Below, piece by piece: positions 36,363 through 48,495 of a DNA stretch of 64,000 nucleotides. The first letter of the stretch is position 1; every line of letters begins with the position of its first letter. Source of the DNA: Rhodamnia argentea (Eukaryota; Streptophyta; Magnoliopsida; Myrtales; Myrtaceae). Both the position numbers and the translations under genes were made by a program. Location: contig NC_063151.1 in NCBI RefSeq assembly GCF_020921035.1, forward strand, positions 31,564,934 to 31,628,933, written 5' to 3'. The notes beneath the pieces are model-generated. The model worked only from the letters and a program-made list of their open reading frames with translations. It was not told the origin of the DNA and did no database searches.

Positions 36363-36761
36363 TGTAACGGCCTGGGCCCACCACTTGCAAGATATTGTCC
36401 CCTCACGGTATTGTTTCTCCGAGAGCCGCCCCTCACTATGCTGTTAGAAGTCGGGTATGTGTAACGGCCTGGGTCCACCACTTGCAAGATATTGTCCGCT
36501 TTGGTTTTGTTTCTCCGAGGGCCGCCCCTCACCGTGGCCCACATGCTGTTGGAAGTCGGCTCTGATACCAACCGTAACGACATGAGCCCACCACTTGCAA
36601 GATATTGTCCGCTTTAGACACACGGTCCTCACGGTTTTGTTTCTGCGAGGGCCGCCCATACAGCCCTCATAAAACGCGTCTTGCAAGTTTAAGGGGACCC
36701 ATTGCCATATAAACTAACCCAGGACTCCTCTCCTAAGCAATGTGGGACAAGGGATGTCACA
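36363..36761 (-). mobile_element. TRIM-type element with tandem LTR copies
   Basis: Three copies of a sequence beginning TGTAACGGCCTGGG (36363, 36460) or CGTAACGACATGAG (36573) follow each other. Each continues with CCACCACTTGCAAGATATTG and a GAGGGCCGCCC block. The third copy is full length, ending GCAATGTGGGAC and TGTCACA. Just before it stands GGCTCTGATACCA, the complement of the initiator-Met tRNA primer-binding site (TGGTATCAGAGC). The element is therefore minus oriented, with the full LTR as its 5' LTR and two truncated copies beyond it. Such widespread plant TRIM sequences are known; the assignment is from memory of motifs. Confidence 0.65.
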
Positions 36762-38727
36762 ATATGTCATGACCATCGCATTATCGCCCGTTTATAATAA
36801 TCGAGCGACGAAAATTACGGGCTTCCTTTTTCTTTTCCATTTTCGGACGCGATTGCGAAATTAGGTCATAGAAACATCTGAACTTTTTCTAAAAATATAC
36901 ATTTATTTTTGAAGGAAAGTAAAACAAAAAAAGAACAAAGATTCTCTCTCTCTCAACCAATCTCATAAAATACCAAATCAAATGCTTTTTAATAATTCCT
37001 AATAACCTCTCTTTTCCTCGCCCCTCGGTCATGGAGGATATAAAGACGAGAGAATGAGATGCGGCTCGCTGCCCACCTCCCAAATGCCAATGATTTTCTC
37101 AATTTCAAGCGATCAAATCGCGAAGGGAGTTCAATGGTGGCATCATTTGTTGCGTAGCTTTTGTAATTTTATGAGCTGGCAATTGCTTGCGGGGGGGATT
37201 AATAATGAAGGGAACCATATTCGGTCTCAACAACAAGGATGGACGAGAAGCAATATGCCCGCAGGATTTTTTTTAAGGCTAAGGTGGTCCTTTAAAGATG
37301 GAGATTTAGAATATCATTTCGAGTTCGATTTGCTTCAGGAGAGAATATAATTTCATTTTTCTTTTTCACGTACAAGATCGATTTTATTTGAAATTGCAAT
37401 GATTTTAAGTTACTTTCTCCCTCTTCATCTCATCGGCATGCGCAGTGTTTCGATGGCGAGAAATCCTACAAAGATGCCGTTAATGTGATAGGATACAATA
37501 ATTGGATTTATCTATATGGTGATCTTAATGTGATGTGCACACAAAGTCGCTAGTCGCTAGAACTCACCAATTTTATTTCTCTTAACGGAATTAAATTAGG
37601 AATGTCTTGGGGAATAAAATAGTTATAACATTCTAGGGTACAGGAAAGCAAGACCAGGTGATCTCTATCCAGCGGAATAAGCTTGTTAAAGTGAGAAAAA
37701 GAGTTTGTCGCTCTATCTATCTTTACGCACAGGAGCAGTGTTTCAATGAAAAGTTCCATTTCACTGGTTCTGCATATTAGGCAAATTTGTTGTGTATATA
37801 TAGATATATATCGTTCTACTTATTCAAATAGCCAGATGTCCGACCCCCCCACCCCCCCAAAAAAAAGCCCAGATGAGGATTTATCACATCATTAATTTCA
37901 CAGAAAGCACTTTGTATGTGTAATAGTAATTATCTTCCACGCTCGGCTACGACAATTATATGACATTGTTGGTGTTATAAAGGAAGCCAATCGAAATAAA
38001 CCCCGAATCGAGTCACATCTAGCTCGAGCTCGACTTGAAGTCTACGAACTACGAAGAGACGCCTCAACCAAAAGCCACGAAAAGCCGGGCTCGATCTAGT
38101 TTGAATTAGAAACCAGCCGGAAACATGACCAAGTCCGAGCAAGCTCGAGTATGGAAAAGCAATTAGTGAATAGTTCAAAGATTGCCAATAGGCATGCGGT
38201 CTTGCTAGTAAAGAGATTGGGGGTGGGGGCACTAGTGTCACGGGTGCGGGGCTCGCCAGTAATTTCAGTTCCAGCATTTATGCTTTGATTTAAGTTTTTA
38301 ATTACATGTTCCTCAAGTTAATTTCACTTATTTCTTAGACTGTTCCTTTAATTTCGAGTCCTTTCAAGCAATTTATCTTTCTTCTATTTGCATATGAGGA
38401 TTAGAGATGATTATATATTAATATTCATTTGGGTCATCAAATATGAATTCTAACAATTGTATTACAAAAACATATGATAATCAGGATTATATAGAAAACC
38501 ATACTTTAGTAGATATTAAATGTTATTGTACCATTATGTATATTACTAAAAGTTAATTGATGTGATTAAGTATGATACTAACCTCAATTTTGTAACATGG
38601 AATGGTACGAAACTAATTACTCTAGTACTACGTCATTAATCCTATTATGCGATAGAAAACAAATGTTATCTAACATCAGTAGAGTTTAGCATGAGATACA
38701 GAAAAAGAGATAGTGTTTGGGTATATT
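36762..38727. other. Intergenic, nothing recognised
   Basis: No gene is supported. A C-run (CCCCCCCACCCCCCC) lies near 37845. The ORFs at 37054-37350 and 37975-38277 have no recognisable domain. Confidence 0.35.
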
Positions 38728-38988
38728 GGGTGCGCATGGTAACATTTCTGCTGTAGAAATCGACTAAAAGTGGATATTTCTATTTATGCTTTTGAGCAGA
38801 AGTTGATTTTTCAATTTTTGGAGAGAAGTGATTTTTTGTTACTTCTTCAAGTGGCTCCAAAATTACTTTTGGAGCAAATTTTTTTTTTCAGAAGTAGAAA
38901 AATAAAGTTGCGTGATCAAACGAATTTCCGGAGCAGAAATTACATTATCAAACAGATTTTTATTCTAAAAGTGATGTCATGTGCACCC
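38728..38988. mobile_element. Harbinger-like miniature element (degenerate)
   Basis: The ends are GGGTGCGCATGGTAACA and, at the right, TGATGTCATGTGCACCC. These resemble the inverted ends of the element at 3227-3891. The interior (TTTCTGCTGTAGAAATC, AGCAGAAGTTGATTT) also recalls that element's subterminal parts. No matching TAA duplication is seen, so this is an older or damaged copy. Confidence 0.6.
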
Positions 38989-39344
38989 TCAATGACAGCT
39001 TTGGTTGGGTAGCTGTTACATAAAGGGGTCATGTAATAATTATTACAGTCTGAAGCTAGAAAAAGAATTACAGAGCAATGTCTATTACCATAAGCAAGAA
39101 TTGTAATAATCAACAAAATTGTAATTGTCTTGTACTACGATAATGATTACCGCAACTAAACGTGTTAAAAGGTTGCCGACCCCGATGAAAAGCTAACTTG
39201 TGCCTCGGTAGGAGCTTGTGATAATTATCGTTATAATCATCATTAATATAGATTAAGTCTCAGTGATTTTTCTAGATTTTTTATTGCCTAGTTAATATCA
39301 TACGTTCACCAACTAGCTAAAACTTCCGTGTGTGGTATATTTAG
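38989..39344. other. Intergenic, nothing recognised
   Basis: AT-rich; nothing was recognised. Confidence 0.3.
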
Positions 39345-39750
39345 GTAAAATTAGCAACAAAAAAAAATCATAAACAAATTGCAATTGTGTCAATTCAATC
39401 CATTTGGCTGGAAATCATTGACGTGGCGTGACCGACGCCGACGTGGACAATTTTAGTAATATTTTGATATTTTTCAAATTTTTTCATTTATGTTTCTTTT
39501 TCCCCTTTTTTTTCTTTAGGAAGAAGGAAGGAAAGGGAAAAAAAAGAGAAAGAAAGAAAGAAATTAAATTAAATAAAAAATAAAAAAATATTATTAAAAA
39601 TTATTCATGTTAGCGCCGGCCGTGTCACGTTAGCGATTTTTAGTCAAAATTGGCCGAATGAACTAAATTGGCACAAATGTAAAAAATTTAGAATTGAATT
39701 GATACAATTATAAGAGATTTAAAACTTTTTTGATAACTCTCCCGATACAC
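39345..39750. repeat. Mutator-like foldback family copy
   Basis: The left arm has CAATTGTGTCAATTCAATCC and the right arm the complementary TTGAATTGATACAATTATAA. The core carries GACGCCGACGTGGACAATTTT, as in the copy at 47677-48495, followed by a purine run (GAAAGAAAGAAA). It lies 150 bases upstream of the permease promoter. Confidence 0.6.
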
Positions 39751-39884
39751 TTAATTTCTCCTCTAGTGATATAATCATTTTCTTTTGGTCCCCGTGTAAT
39801 AATTAATTACAAAATGCGCATTCAGCATATGAATTCAGACAATAATCAGCAAGTTTGACTACCTCCACCCATCTTCTCCTCTGC

Positions 39885-39905
39885 ATCTTCTCTATATATA
39901 CCCAC
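39885..39905 (+). promoter_or_regulatory. TATA box of the amino acid permease gene
   Basis: CTCTATATATACCCACCC at about 39890 is a strong TATA match in a CT-rich plant promoter. It implies a 5' leader of about 270 bases that is rich in CTCTCT (40009-40035) before the ATG at 40195. Confidence 0.55.
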
Positions 39906-40194
39906 CCATCCCTCCTTCCTCCTTGCATCCCTCAATATATCCTTCTCTTGGCAACTCTTAACGCACGAGTCTCTCTCCTTCCACTCTTCTCAGTTTCCCA
40001 TTATCCAGCTCTCTCTCTCTCAGCTTCTTTCTCGCTCAGCAGTACAGTAACCCCTTTGAGAGTTGAAGTGGAAGGAAGAGTACCCATTTCGTTTCAACGC
40101 GTAAAGATCGAAGCTTTTCGAATCTTCGAATCGGCTTAAGCAAAAGAACATTCTTTACACTCTCCTGGTTTGTGCTTCGGTTTGATTTTCAGAG

Positions 40195-42554
40195 ATGGGC
40201 GTGAACTCTGCCATGAAGAACCAGCACCCCAACAACCAGGTCTTCAATGTCTCCATTGATGTCCCGCCGCAAGGTGGCTCCAAATGCTTCGACGACGACG
40301 GTCGTCTCAAACGCACAGGTCCTTGTCTTTTTTTTCTTGTCTCTGTGTTTTCAAGAAACGATTCTTTCCGACCGAAATGAAAGAAGGAAACGATTTCTGG
40401 AGATGAAAATTACCACGACTCCTTACGACTTTCTAGGAAAGATGAGGACGAACTACCACAGAGAATCGAGAATCGCCTGTCTTTTAGGAACATTCCCGTC
40501 GTGTCGTTGCTGTCACAAAACCAGGGGAAAGCCACACAAATATTAAGAAACTCTTCCAGGAAAACAGAGGAGTTCAATGACAACAACGAATATTTATCTC
40601 GCAGTAGCCTAGCACGATTTGAGGACCGTGGATAAAAATTGCAACTTTTCTTTGTCTTGCTTAATGAAAACAGTAATTCTCCTCTTTTCCTTCTAAGGGA
40701 CTAATGAAAACAGAGAATTTAGAATGTTCGGTGACAATGGTACTCATGTGGGCTTGTATGTGAACGACCGCAGGGACGGTATGGACGGCGAGTGCTCACA
40801 TAATCACAGCAGTTATTGGGTCCGGAGTCCTGTCCCTGGCTTGGGCCACTGCACAGCTCGGCTGGATTGCCGGCCCTGCCGTCATGTTCCTGTTCGCCTT
40901 CGTCACTTACTACACCTCCACTCTCCTCGCCGCCTGTTACCGCTCCGGCGACCCCATAACTGGCAAGCGCAACTACACCTACATGGATGCTGTCGGTGCC
41001 AATCTTGGTATGCCACATTTGTGTTCGTGTTCATGTTCATATTCACATGCTGATGTCTGAGTCATTTCCAATCTTGTTGTCTGGGTTGCTAAAAATCTCC
41101 TCTTTGATTTAAATTCTCCAGGTGGGTTCAAAGTCAAGCTCTGTGGGCTGGTTCAATACCTTAACCTCTTTGGGGTTGCCATTGGTTACACCATTGCATC
41201 TTCCATTAGCATGATGTAAGCAAATTTTCAGTGAAAAGTTCTTGTGATCCTTTCGCCAGTGTCGAAATTTATGTGAGTTAGATTGATTTTGTTGGCTTCC
41301 ATGGTCATTGCAGGGCTATCAACAGGTCAAATTGCTTCCACAAGAAAGGCGAGAAGAACCCATGCCACGTCAACAGCAATCCTTACATGATTGCATTCGG
41401 CATCGTCCAAATCATCTTCTCTCAGATCCCCGATTTCGATCAGCTGTGGTGGCTGTCCATCGTCGCTGCTGTCATGTCCTTTACCTACTCCACCATTGGA
41501 CTTGGCCTTGGTATTGCCAAAGTTGCAGGTACTCGAAATTTTTTCTTGCTAAACTGCTCTCTGTCTTTCTAAACCATCCCATTGGTGATAGAACCCGTTA
41601 GAAGTACGAAGTTCCGATTTAGTGATCTGTTTTGGATTATTTACTATTCAGAGACGGGGAAAGTCATGGGAAGTCTCACCGGAATCAGCATCGGCGCCGT
41701 GACCTCCACACAGAAGCTATGGAGGAGCTTCCAGGCTCTTGGTGACATCGCCTTTGCCTATTCATACTCCCTCATCCTCATTGAAATTCAGGTGAATAAT
41801 TTGATTTTCTCTCAAATGGATGACACATGAAAGTACTAGTGATGGTTAGTAATTGTAATGAAATTTCAAATTGCTTGATATGGTAAGTTTGTATATGTTT
41901 CAGGACACCATCCGGGCGCCTCCATCCGAATCAAAGACGATGAAGAAGGCGAGTCTAGTCAGCATAGCAGTCACAACACTTTTCTACATGCTCTGCGGGT
42001 GCATGGGCTATGCCGCCTTTGGTGACATGGCACCTGGAAACCTCCTCACCGGGTTCGGCTTTTACAACCCATACTGGCTGGTCGACATCGCCAACGCTGC
42101 AATCGTGATTCACCTCATTGGCGCGTACCAAGTGTATTGCCAACCCCTATTCGCCTTCATCGAGAAGTTTGCCATCGAGAAATACCCCAACAGCCAGTTC
42201 ATCACGAGGGAGATCGAAATCCCAACCCCTGGTCTCACTCCTTTCAAGCTCAACCTCTTCCGGTTGGTCTGGAGGACGGCCTTCGTTATGACGACCACTG
42301 TGATCTCCATGCTCCTTCCGTTCTTCAACGACATTGTTGGGCTGCTCGGAGCGCTGGGTTTTTGGCCTCTCACGGTCTATTTCCCAGTCGAGATGTACAT
42401 TAAGCAGAAGAAAATACCCAAGTGGAGCACCAAGTGGGTGTGCCTTCAGATTCTGAGTGTGGCTTGCCTAATCATCACCATTGCTGCTGCTGCTGGCTCC
42501 GTCGCCGGCGTCGTCCTGGACCTCAAGTCCTACAAGCCATTCAGTTCTAATTAG
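40195..42554 (+). CDS. AAP: Amino acid permease, AAP family (six exons)
   Basis: Exons 40195-40318, 40774-41007, 41122-41215, 41314-41528, 41652-41791 and 41904-42554 join in frame with GT-AG borders, giving 485 residues, the usual AAP length. The soluble N-terminus ends DDGRLKRTGTVWTASAHI. Then follow the first membrane helices with VIGSGVLSLAWATAQLGW, the loop with YRSGDPITGKRNYTYMDAV, the cysteine-bearing loop (CFHKKGEKNPC), and IAFAYSYSLILIEIQDTIR and APPSESKTMKKAS before the later helices. These are AAP signatures, with about ten to eleven hydrophobic segments. AAPs are plasma-membrane proton/amino acid symporters that load neutral and acidic amino acids into phloem, xylem parenchyma or seeds. 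It resembles the AAP6/AAP1 group, but the exact orthologue is not assignable here. The gene looks intact. Confidence 0.95.
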
Positions 42555-43449
42555 TAAAAAAATCATGCTACTAACGGGCATGTCTCAAGTACGGCAAAGA
42601 CTGAGCAACGGCGAGAAAGATTGTTTCGGCGCTCATGTTCATAGCAAGGTTAATTATATTCGATGGAATTTGCTGTGTGATAAATTCTAGGTTCAGGTTT
42701 CATTTTCACTGTATAATGTATTTAGGGAACGGGAAGGGTCACGTTAGCCTCTGCATATTGTGGCCACCATCATAAGAATGTAACTCTTTGTATTATTTGT
42801 CAATGCAAATTGAAAGCTTCACGATAAAGGAAGTTCAAGGTCTTGTCTTTCTGCCGATCTATGCAATTTCGTAGATACTTCCTCTTTCTGGACTCTGCAT
42901 CTTTTAGAAAGCATCCACTCTCAGGACAGACAGGGAAGGGAAAAAGAAGCTTTGATGCTTGAGAACGACTTGTCTCAAGACTTCATGGCTAGAGCGGCGG
43001 CCAATTCAGTCCAGGACTTTCTACAACGATAAGTCTATGATGACGACAAGGATCATACGGAGAGCTTTAGTCCTGTCCTTACCACGAAAATATAGAAAGC
43101 CTCTCGAAAAAGGGCGAAACTTTAGTTAATTTCTCATGATCCCGACAGCCTACAAATTCAATAGGGGCATCTGAACTTGCATCAAGAGAAAGACTAGCAA
43201 TGTGCGAGGGAATATGTGATTACCTCAGCAATAGTTTTGTAGTTTCCAGTCGTGCATTGAAATTTGGTTTGCTTTGGCAAAATCAAAACCAACATAGAAG
43301 AGTTTGAAAACATCAAGAAGACTAGGGGAAATGATTTTTGATGGATTTTTCCGCTACTGCAATTATCTTTCTTGATTTGAAAAAGGAAATAAAAAAAATA
43401 AATAAATGGCTGCTCAAAATTCTTGCTGATTGAGAGCAACTTTAGTAGT
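42555..43449. other. 3' untranslated region of the permease and spacer
   Basis: About the first 300 bases probably form the 3' UTR; the rest shows no gene. The minus-strand frame at 43194-43490 has no recognisable domain. Confidence 0.4.
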
Positions 43450-43596
43450 AGCCACAGGTGGCAAGATGGATCAAGAACCCGTATTTTCACCCATAGATAA
43501 CGATATGGATCATAAATGGGTTGTCTTAAATTTTAAAAGTGTCATAAATGGGTTAGTTAACAAGTTAATAAGTCACAAATGAGTTATTTTAAGTAA
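43450..43596. repeat. ATGGGT-rich repeat, left part (interrupted)
   Basis: It has CACAGGTGGCAAGATGGATCA and TAAATGGGTTGTCTTAAATTTTAAAA, as at 26815-26890. The repeat is interrupted by the element at 43597 and resumes at 44461. Confidence 0.6.
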
Positions 43597-44452
43597 GGCC
43601 TACTACCCAAAAAACCTTCAACTTTAGCATTTGTGACAAATATATGAAAAAAAAAGATTGTCTCATAAAAAACCCCAAACTTTTACTTTTGTCCTAATTA
43701 TACTGGTCTAATACTCAAAAAAGCCCTCAACTTTAGCATATGTCCCAATTATATCCAAAATATTTTTTTTTGTCTCTTAAAAAACCCTCAACTTTTACTT
43801 TTATCTCAATTCTACTATCGTCGCCCTTTCGTCCATAATTATCGTTAATTAATCCTATGTGGCTCGAATTTTCTTGCCGAACTTATCAATGAATATTCGA
43901 AATTTCTTAAAAGTAGGTTTTAGGGACAACAAGATTTTAAATCGTTTGTCCAAATATCTCAATGTCTAGCCTTCTTTTAGCCGTGGAGTGATGAAGAGAA
44001 TACGGAATGCGCCGTCTTGTGTGACTCTGTATCTCCTAACAATATGTAGGGGAAACAAATAATAGAAGAAAAGTTCAAGGATTTTTTTCATGTCGGTTTC
44101 ATTGAGGGGTAATTTATTAATGATGTGAAAATGCCATGTGGGATTTTTTTTTTGTCGGACACATAAGATTAACTAATGATGATTATGGACGGAAGTCTAA
44201 CGGTAGTAAAATTGGGATAAAAGTAAAAGTTAAAGGTTTTTTATGAGACAAAAAAATTTGGATATAGTTGGGACTTATGCTAAAGTTGATTTTTTTTTTT
44301 TTTTTGTATAGGCCGGTAAAATTGGAACAAAAGTAAAAATTTGGGCTAAAATTGGGACAAAAATAAGAATTGAAGGTTTTTTATGAGATAAAAAAATTTG
44401 GATATAATTGTCACAAATGTTAAAATTGAAGGTTTTTTGGGTATTGAGCCTC
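43597..44452. mobile_element. Mutator-like inverted-repeat element, nested
   Basis: The left end ACCCAAAAAACCTTCAACTTT and the right end complement ACCCAAAAAACCTTCAATTTT extend as arms of over 40 bases (ATTTGTGACAA on both). The flanks are TTAAGTAA at 43589-43596 and TTAAGTAA at 44453-44460, with a ninth base differing (T/C), consistent with a 9-bp Mutator duplication. The 856-bp interior is tandemly repetitive (repeated AAAAACCCTCAACTTTTACTT-like phrases) with no coding region. A relative lies at 61041-61570. Confidence 0.75.
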
Positions 44453-44460
44453 TTAAGTAA

Positions 44461-44830
44461 TAAGTTTAAGCGGGTTATAAGCAAATTATTTTTTATTTCT
44501 TTAGTCGGCCGGCGACCCTCGCTGGGCACAAAAAAAAAAAATACAAAATATAAAAAAGACCAATTTTTTTTTAAATATGTTTTAGCATTATATAATTTTT
44601 AAAATATATAAGAAATAAGTTTTTCTACTTGATTTAATGTTAAAATATTTTAAAAATATAAGTCAGGTTGGTTATGTTCGTGTATGAGTTAGATTGAATA
44701 TGTATCGTTAGATTTATACTATATAAAAATAAGTGAAAATGAATTAAATGTGTTACTATGAATCGGATCATTTTCAATCTAATTTAAATCCGATTCGACT
44801 CATTTGTCTATCGGCTCTTCTAGCTGCACA
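44461..44830. repeat. ATGGGT-rich repeat, right part
   Basis: It continues the family after the nested insertion, with AAGCGGGTTATAAGCAAATT, CGGCCGGCGACCCTCGCTGGG and an ending with CCGATTCGACTCATTTG. Compare 26880-27870. Confidence 0.5.
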
Positions 44831-45874
44831 GGATCTACTTTTAGACTTTCCCTCCATGTGCATAGTGAAGCTGTTCTATGTCAAATCTTCATGAGAGCCA
44901 TCGAATGTCGCCCACTTCTGTGAATCACCCGGATCGTGCCCTCCACAATAATCTAGGATTCAACCTTTATTTATAGCCTTTTGATGTGACACAAGAGAGT
45001 CGACAAAAGGGTTGGTTCATGTTACCAGGTCGACTCAACCGATGTTGGGGGACACCCACAAAGTACAATTTCCTTGTGGGTGTGTGTGTCCCTTTTTTTT
45101 TTCCTTTTTTTGGTGGTGGTTCATGTTCGTAGTGATTGTAGCTCGAGATTCCCTCTTGTGATTGTGGGGTATCCATCTAGCAGAGTCAAACCACAAGATG
45201 GACATCGAAGTTTGTAGCGAAAAGAGCACAACTGTGAATTTTTTTTTTTCCCTCTTTCTTTCTCCTTTCCGTGAGAATTTTCTAACGTGAAGTTGGGAGA
45301 ACGCGAGAAAGCAGGTCATGTGAATCGATGCAGTGAATCTTTTCTAGCACACTAAATCGAGTGTATTTACGATTTTTGCGCCTTTCATTTCAATTGGAAC
45401 CATGATTGAAGCAAGCCATGATAGTTGCCAAAATTAAGAATCAATGAGAACCAAAATATCTATTAGGAATCAAAAGCTAGAAGAGGAAGTTGACGGTCGA
45501 TACATTCCAAACTTTTATTTGATAAGCAATTAAATGACTAAAGTCACAATGTCGCTTTTTTTTTATTCATTTTTATCGGTGTTATCGTTAATTACATTAA
45601 TCAATGGATAATATGCGCATTCATTGCGTACAATTTGTTCAATGATACAAAATAACATAAATATACAAAGAAAGCTGAGTTAATTAATGTTTTGGATTCT
45701 AACTTCTTGATTTTTTTTCTCGGGTAAGCTATATATTGTTAAAAAGTTTCGGAGACTTGTCATTTAGAATAAATGTGTACTACTACACTAGTGGTCACCA
45801 GTTGTCATCCAGATAAAGTTAGTGCAAAATATAATACGGAGCTCACATTCCTAAAATTGGTCAACTTAAATTGG
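44831..45874. other. Intergenic, nothing recognised
   Basis: No gene, RNA or clear repeat was recognised; simple GTGTG and T-runs occur near 45080-45110. Confidence 0.35.
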
Positions 45875-46266
45875 TGACAACTCTCCAAAAAATTCCAAAC
45901 TTCAATTCATTCATGAACTTTTTAATTTTTTCGATTTAATCTTAAATCTTTTGAAAAACTTTTAATGTAGTCATTTTAGCCAATTTTGATTGAAAATTAC
46001 TAATATGATGATCCAATCGTATCAAGCAATCTTACGTGACATGGCTGCCACCGACATTGATGTGGCATTGCTAGGGCATTGTGGTTGATTATGCCATATA
46101 AGATGGCCGACGTTGGTTGGACCACTACCTTAGCAATTTCTTATCGACATCACCGAAAGGACTACATTGACAAATCGTCAAGAGGTTAAGGATTAAATTG
46201 CTCAAATTAAAAAGTCTATGACCAAATCGGCCATCGTACAATAGGTCTAGTTTGGACAATTTTTCC
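45875..46266. repeat. Mutator-like foldback family copy
   Basis: The arms AACTCTCCAAAAAATTCCAAACTT (left) and AGTTTGGACAATTTTTCCC (right), with internal CGATTTAATCTTAAATC and AAGGATTAAATTG blocks, match the family of 47677-48495. The right end is included in a later 250-base tandem duplication. Confidence 0.55.
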
Positions 46267-46633
46267 CTCAAACCGGTATATCATATTATGTATATGTAGG
46301 AATCAACGCTATATTCAAAGTTGGTATCGCGCCTAAAAATTCTTAAAACATATTGAATTTATTCCGTAAGATATCATTGTATGTGATTTCTTATCGACAT
46401 CAACTGGAAGGACTACATTGTCAAATCGTCAAGAGGTTAAGGACTAAATTATTCAAATTGAAAAGTCTATAACCAAATTGGCTGCCATACAATACATCTA
46501 GTTTGAACAATTTTCCTCTCAAACTGGTATATCACATAATGTATATGTAGGAATCAACGCTATCTTTAAAGTTGAAATCGCACCTAAAAATTCTTAAAAC
46601 ACAATGATTTTATTTCGTAAAAAGTATGATGAT
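46136..46633 (+). repeat. 250-base direct tandem duplication
   Basis: 46136-46385 is repeated at 46386 to about 46633 with scattered substitutions. Both copies start ATTTCTTATCGACATCA and both contain GTATATGTAGGAATCAACGC and CCTAAAAATTCTTAAAACA. The unit spans the right end of the foldback element plus its flank, so the duplication happened after the element inserted. Confidence 0.85.
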
Positions 46634-47676
46634 ATCCGCCCCAACTTCACCATAAGGTTCGACCGGCCCACTAGGACTAGGAGAGTGAACCGGAAGTTTC
46701 CCTATGTGATTCCTAGGTGCAAGGATCATGCATTATACTAACATGTAAATCAATGTCGAGACTAAAAATTGCACAAAAATGAAACTTTAAGAAAGTGTGG
46801 CTTTAACATCATCGAGACTCTCTGAAAGCATAGTCAATTAAAAAAAAATAAAAAAAAAAGCACGAACGCAACGCTCACAGCATATTTTAACCGGTAAGAG
46901 CAAAGAAATGAGTTTCTTCTTTCCTAGTGAGTAAAACGAACTCATTTTCATTAGCACGTTCGGAAGTGGAAAGCTGAAAGGCGGCAGTGGGGGGTTAGCC
47001 GGCCGCCGTCGCCGCCGCTGGAGACTTTCGGCTGCTAGTGGTGGGCGGAATCTCCGAGGAAAGTCATCGGACCTTAATGCCAGATTGCCAGGATATGAAT
47101 ACTATTTGGGTTCTTTGTATCTTCTAGTGAATCAATTTTTTTTTAAAGTCAAAAGCCCGAGACATGAAATCTTTGAAATCCCACTACACCTAAAAGAACG
47201 AATTAGGACAAGTTACTTGTCGACTCAAAACACTAATAGTTACAAGAAATGACAAAAAAAAAGTTGGGTTTGTGTTCTTTTTGTGATTAGTCACTTTCTC
47301 GGGGGAAGATTGGAGGAGGGTTCGAAGAAGAATCTCCAGCGACCAAGGGATGCACCCAGATTCTTTCACCACATCAGCACTAGTAACCAAGGTCATGATG
47401 ACTTAGCTCTAAATGTAACACGAGGCATAATTGATCGTGACACTTGGGGTCAATTTGATCTGAAGATTAGAATAAGTTTAATATAGGATTTCTTTGGAGG
47501 CAACCAAAAGGTGCTTAATTTTTTAATTAATAGTGGCACAATCTCTCAAAGGACTAGTTGAATTTGTCACCAACCAAAGAAAGGATAGTTGAACACAAAA
47601 TTTATGATGGAATTAGAATTTTTCTTTCAAACTTTGTTATCATCTCGTATGTTGGGTTTCACCTGGTGTCATCAGG
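46634..47676. other. Intergenic, nothing recognised
   Basis: A GC-rich patch (GCCGGCCGCCGTCGCCGCCG) lies near 47000. The minus-strand frame 47190-47396 and its overlaps have no recognisable domain. Confidence 0.35.
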
Positions 47677-48495
47677 GGAAAATTGTCCAAAATGTCCTAA
47701 ATCTAATACAATTTTATCAATTCCGTGTTAAACATTTTAATTTTATCAATCGAGTCCTAAACCTTTTTATGTTTTATCAATTGAGTCCACTCAATCCATT
47801 TTGGATGAAAAACGCTAACACGGCCTGCGCTGACGTTGGCCGTGCAGCGCCAGTACCGACGCGGACGATTTTTAATAATATTTTAATTTTCTATTTTTAT
47901 TTAATTTTCTAATTTTTTTAAGCGAGGGCAAGTGATTCTTGCCTAGTCTAGGCGAGGGCATGCGGGGTGCTAAGATTCAAAGTTGAGAGGGAAACAACCC
48001 AGACTATACACTAGGGTCCCCAAGGGATCACTTAGTGGAAAAGGAAGTGATTGAGCGATGATCATCAAGAGGTGGGCTTGGAGCAGCCATTGTTTGAAGA
48101 AAGCGTAATAGCTCATTGGTCTAGCTCCATGGTACTGTCCTCGCCTAAATCCACCCTCACCTGTTTGATGGTGAGGGCCGCGATGCCCTCACTATCCACA
48201 AATAAGGGTCGCTGGCTCTTGCAGTCATTAAAAAAAGAAACTCATTTTGGAAAAATTTTACAAGTATTAAAAAATTTTCACATCGGTATTGGCCGTGCCA
48301 TGTAGGATAGTCAATGTTCACGTCAGAGATTTTATGCCAAAATTGATCGAATGGACTCAATTGACAAAATATAAAAGGGTTTATGACTCAATTGGTTATA
48401 TTAAAATATTTATGACTCAACCGACAAAATTTAAAAAAATTACAATAGAATTTGCAAAAGTGCAACAAATTTTGGACTTTTTGGACAATTTTCCC
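47677..48495. mobile_element. Mutator-like foldback element enclosing an rRNA fragment
   Basis: The left end GGAAAATTGTCCAAAATGTCC and the right end GGACTTTTTGGACAATTTTCCC are inverted repeats that extend as long arms. The flanks GTCATCAGG (47668-47676) and GTCATAAGG (48496-48504) agree at eight of nine bases, fitting a 9-bp Mutator-type duplication. The interior has the family core (GTACCGACGCGGACGATTTTT) and then foreign-looking DNA at 47962-48132. The length is 819 bp. Confidence 0.75.
47962..48132 (+). pseudogene. Fragment of large-subunit rRNA, plant mitochondrial 26S type
   Basis: The sequence carries conserved LSU rRNA phrases in their natural order: GAGAGGGAAACAACCCAGAC, CACTAGGGTCCCCAAG, CACTTAGTGGAAAAGGAAGT, GATTGAGCGATGA, AGGTGGGCTTGGAGCAGCCA, GAAGAAAGCGTAATAGCTCA and TGGTCTAGCTCCATGG. 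These belong to domain II, around the GTPase-associated centre. The wording is closest, as I recall, to plant mitochondrial 26S rRNA rather than the chloroplast or cytosolic gene. It is a short, mutated nuclear copy (NUMT), not a functional rRNA. It sits entirely inside the foldback element at 47677-48495. Confidence 0.8.
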
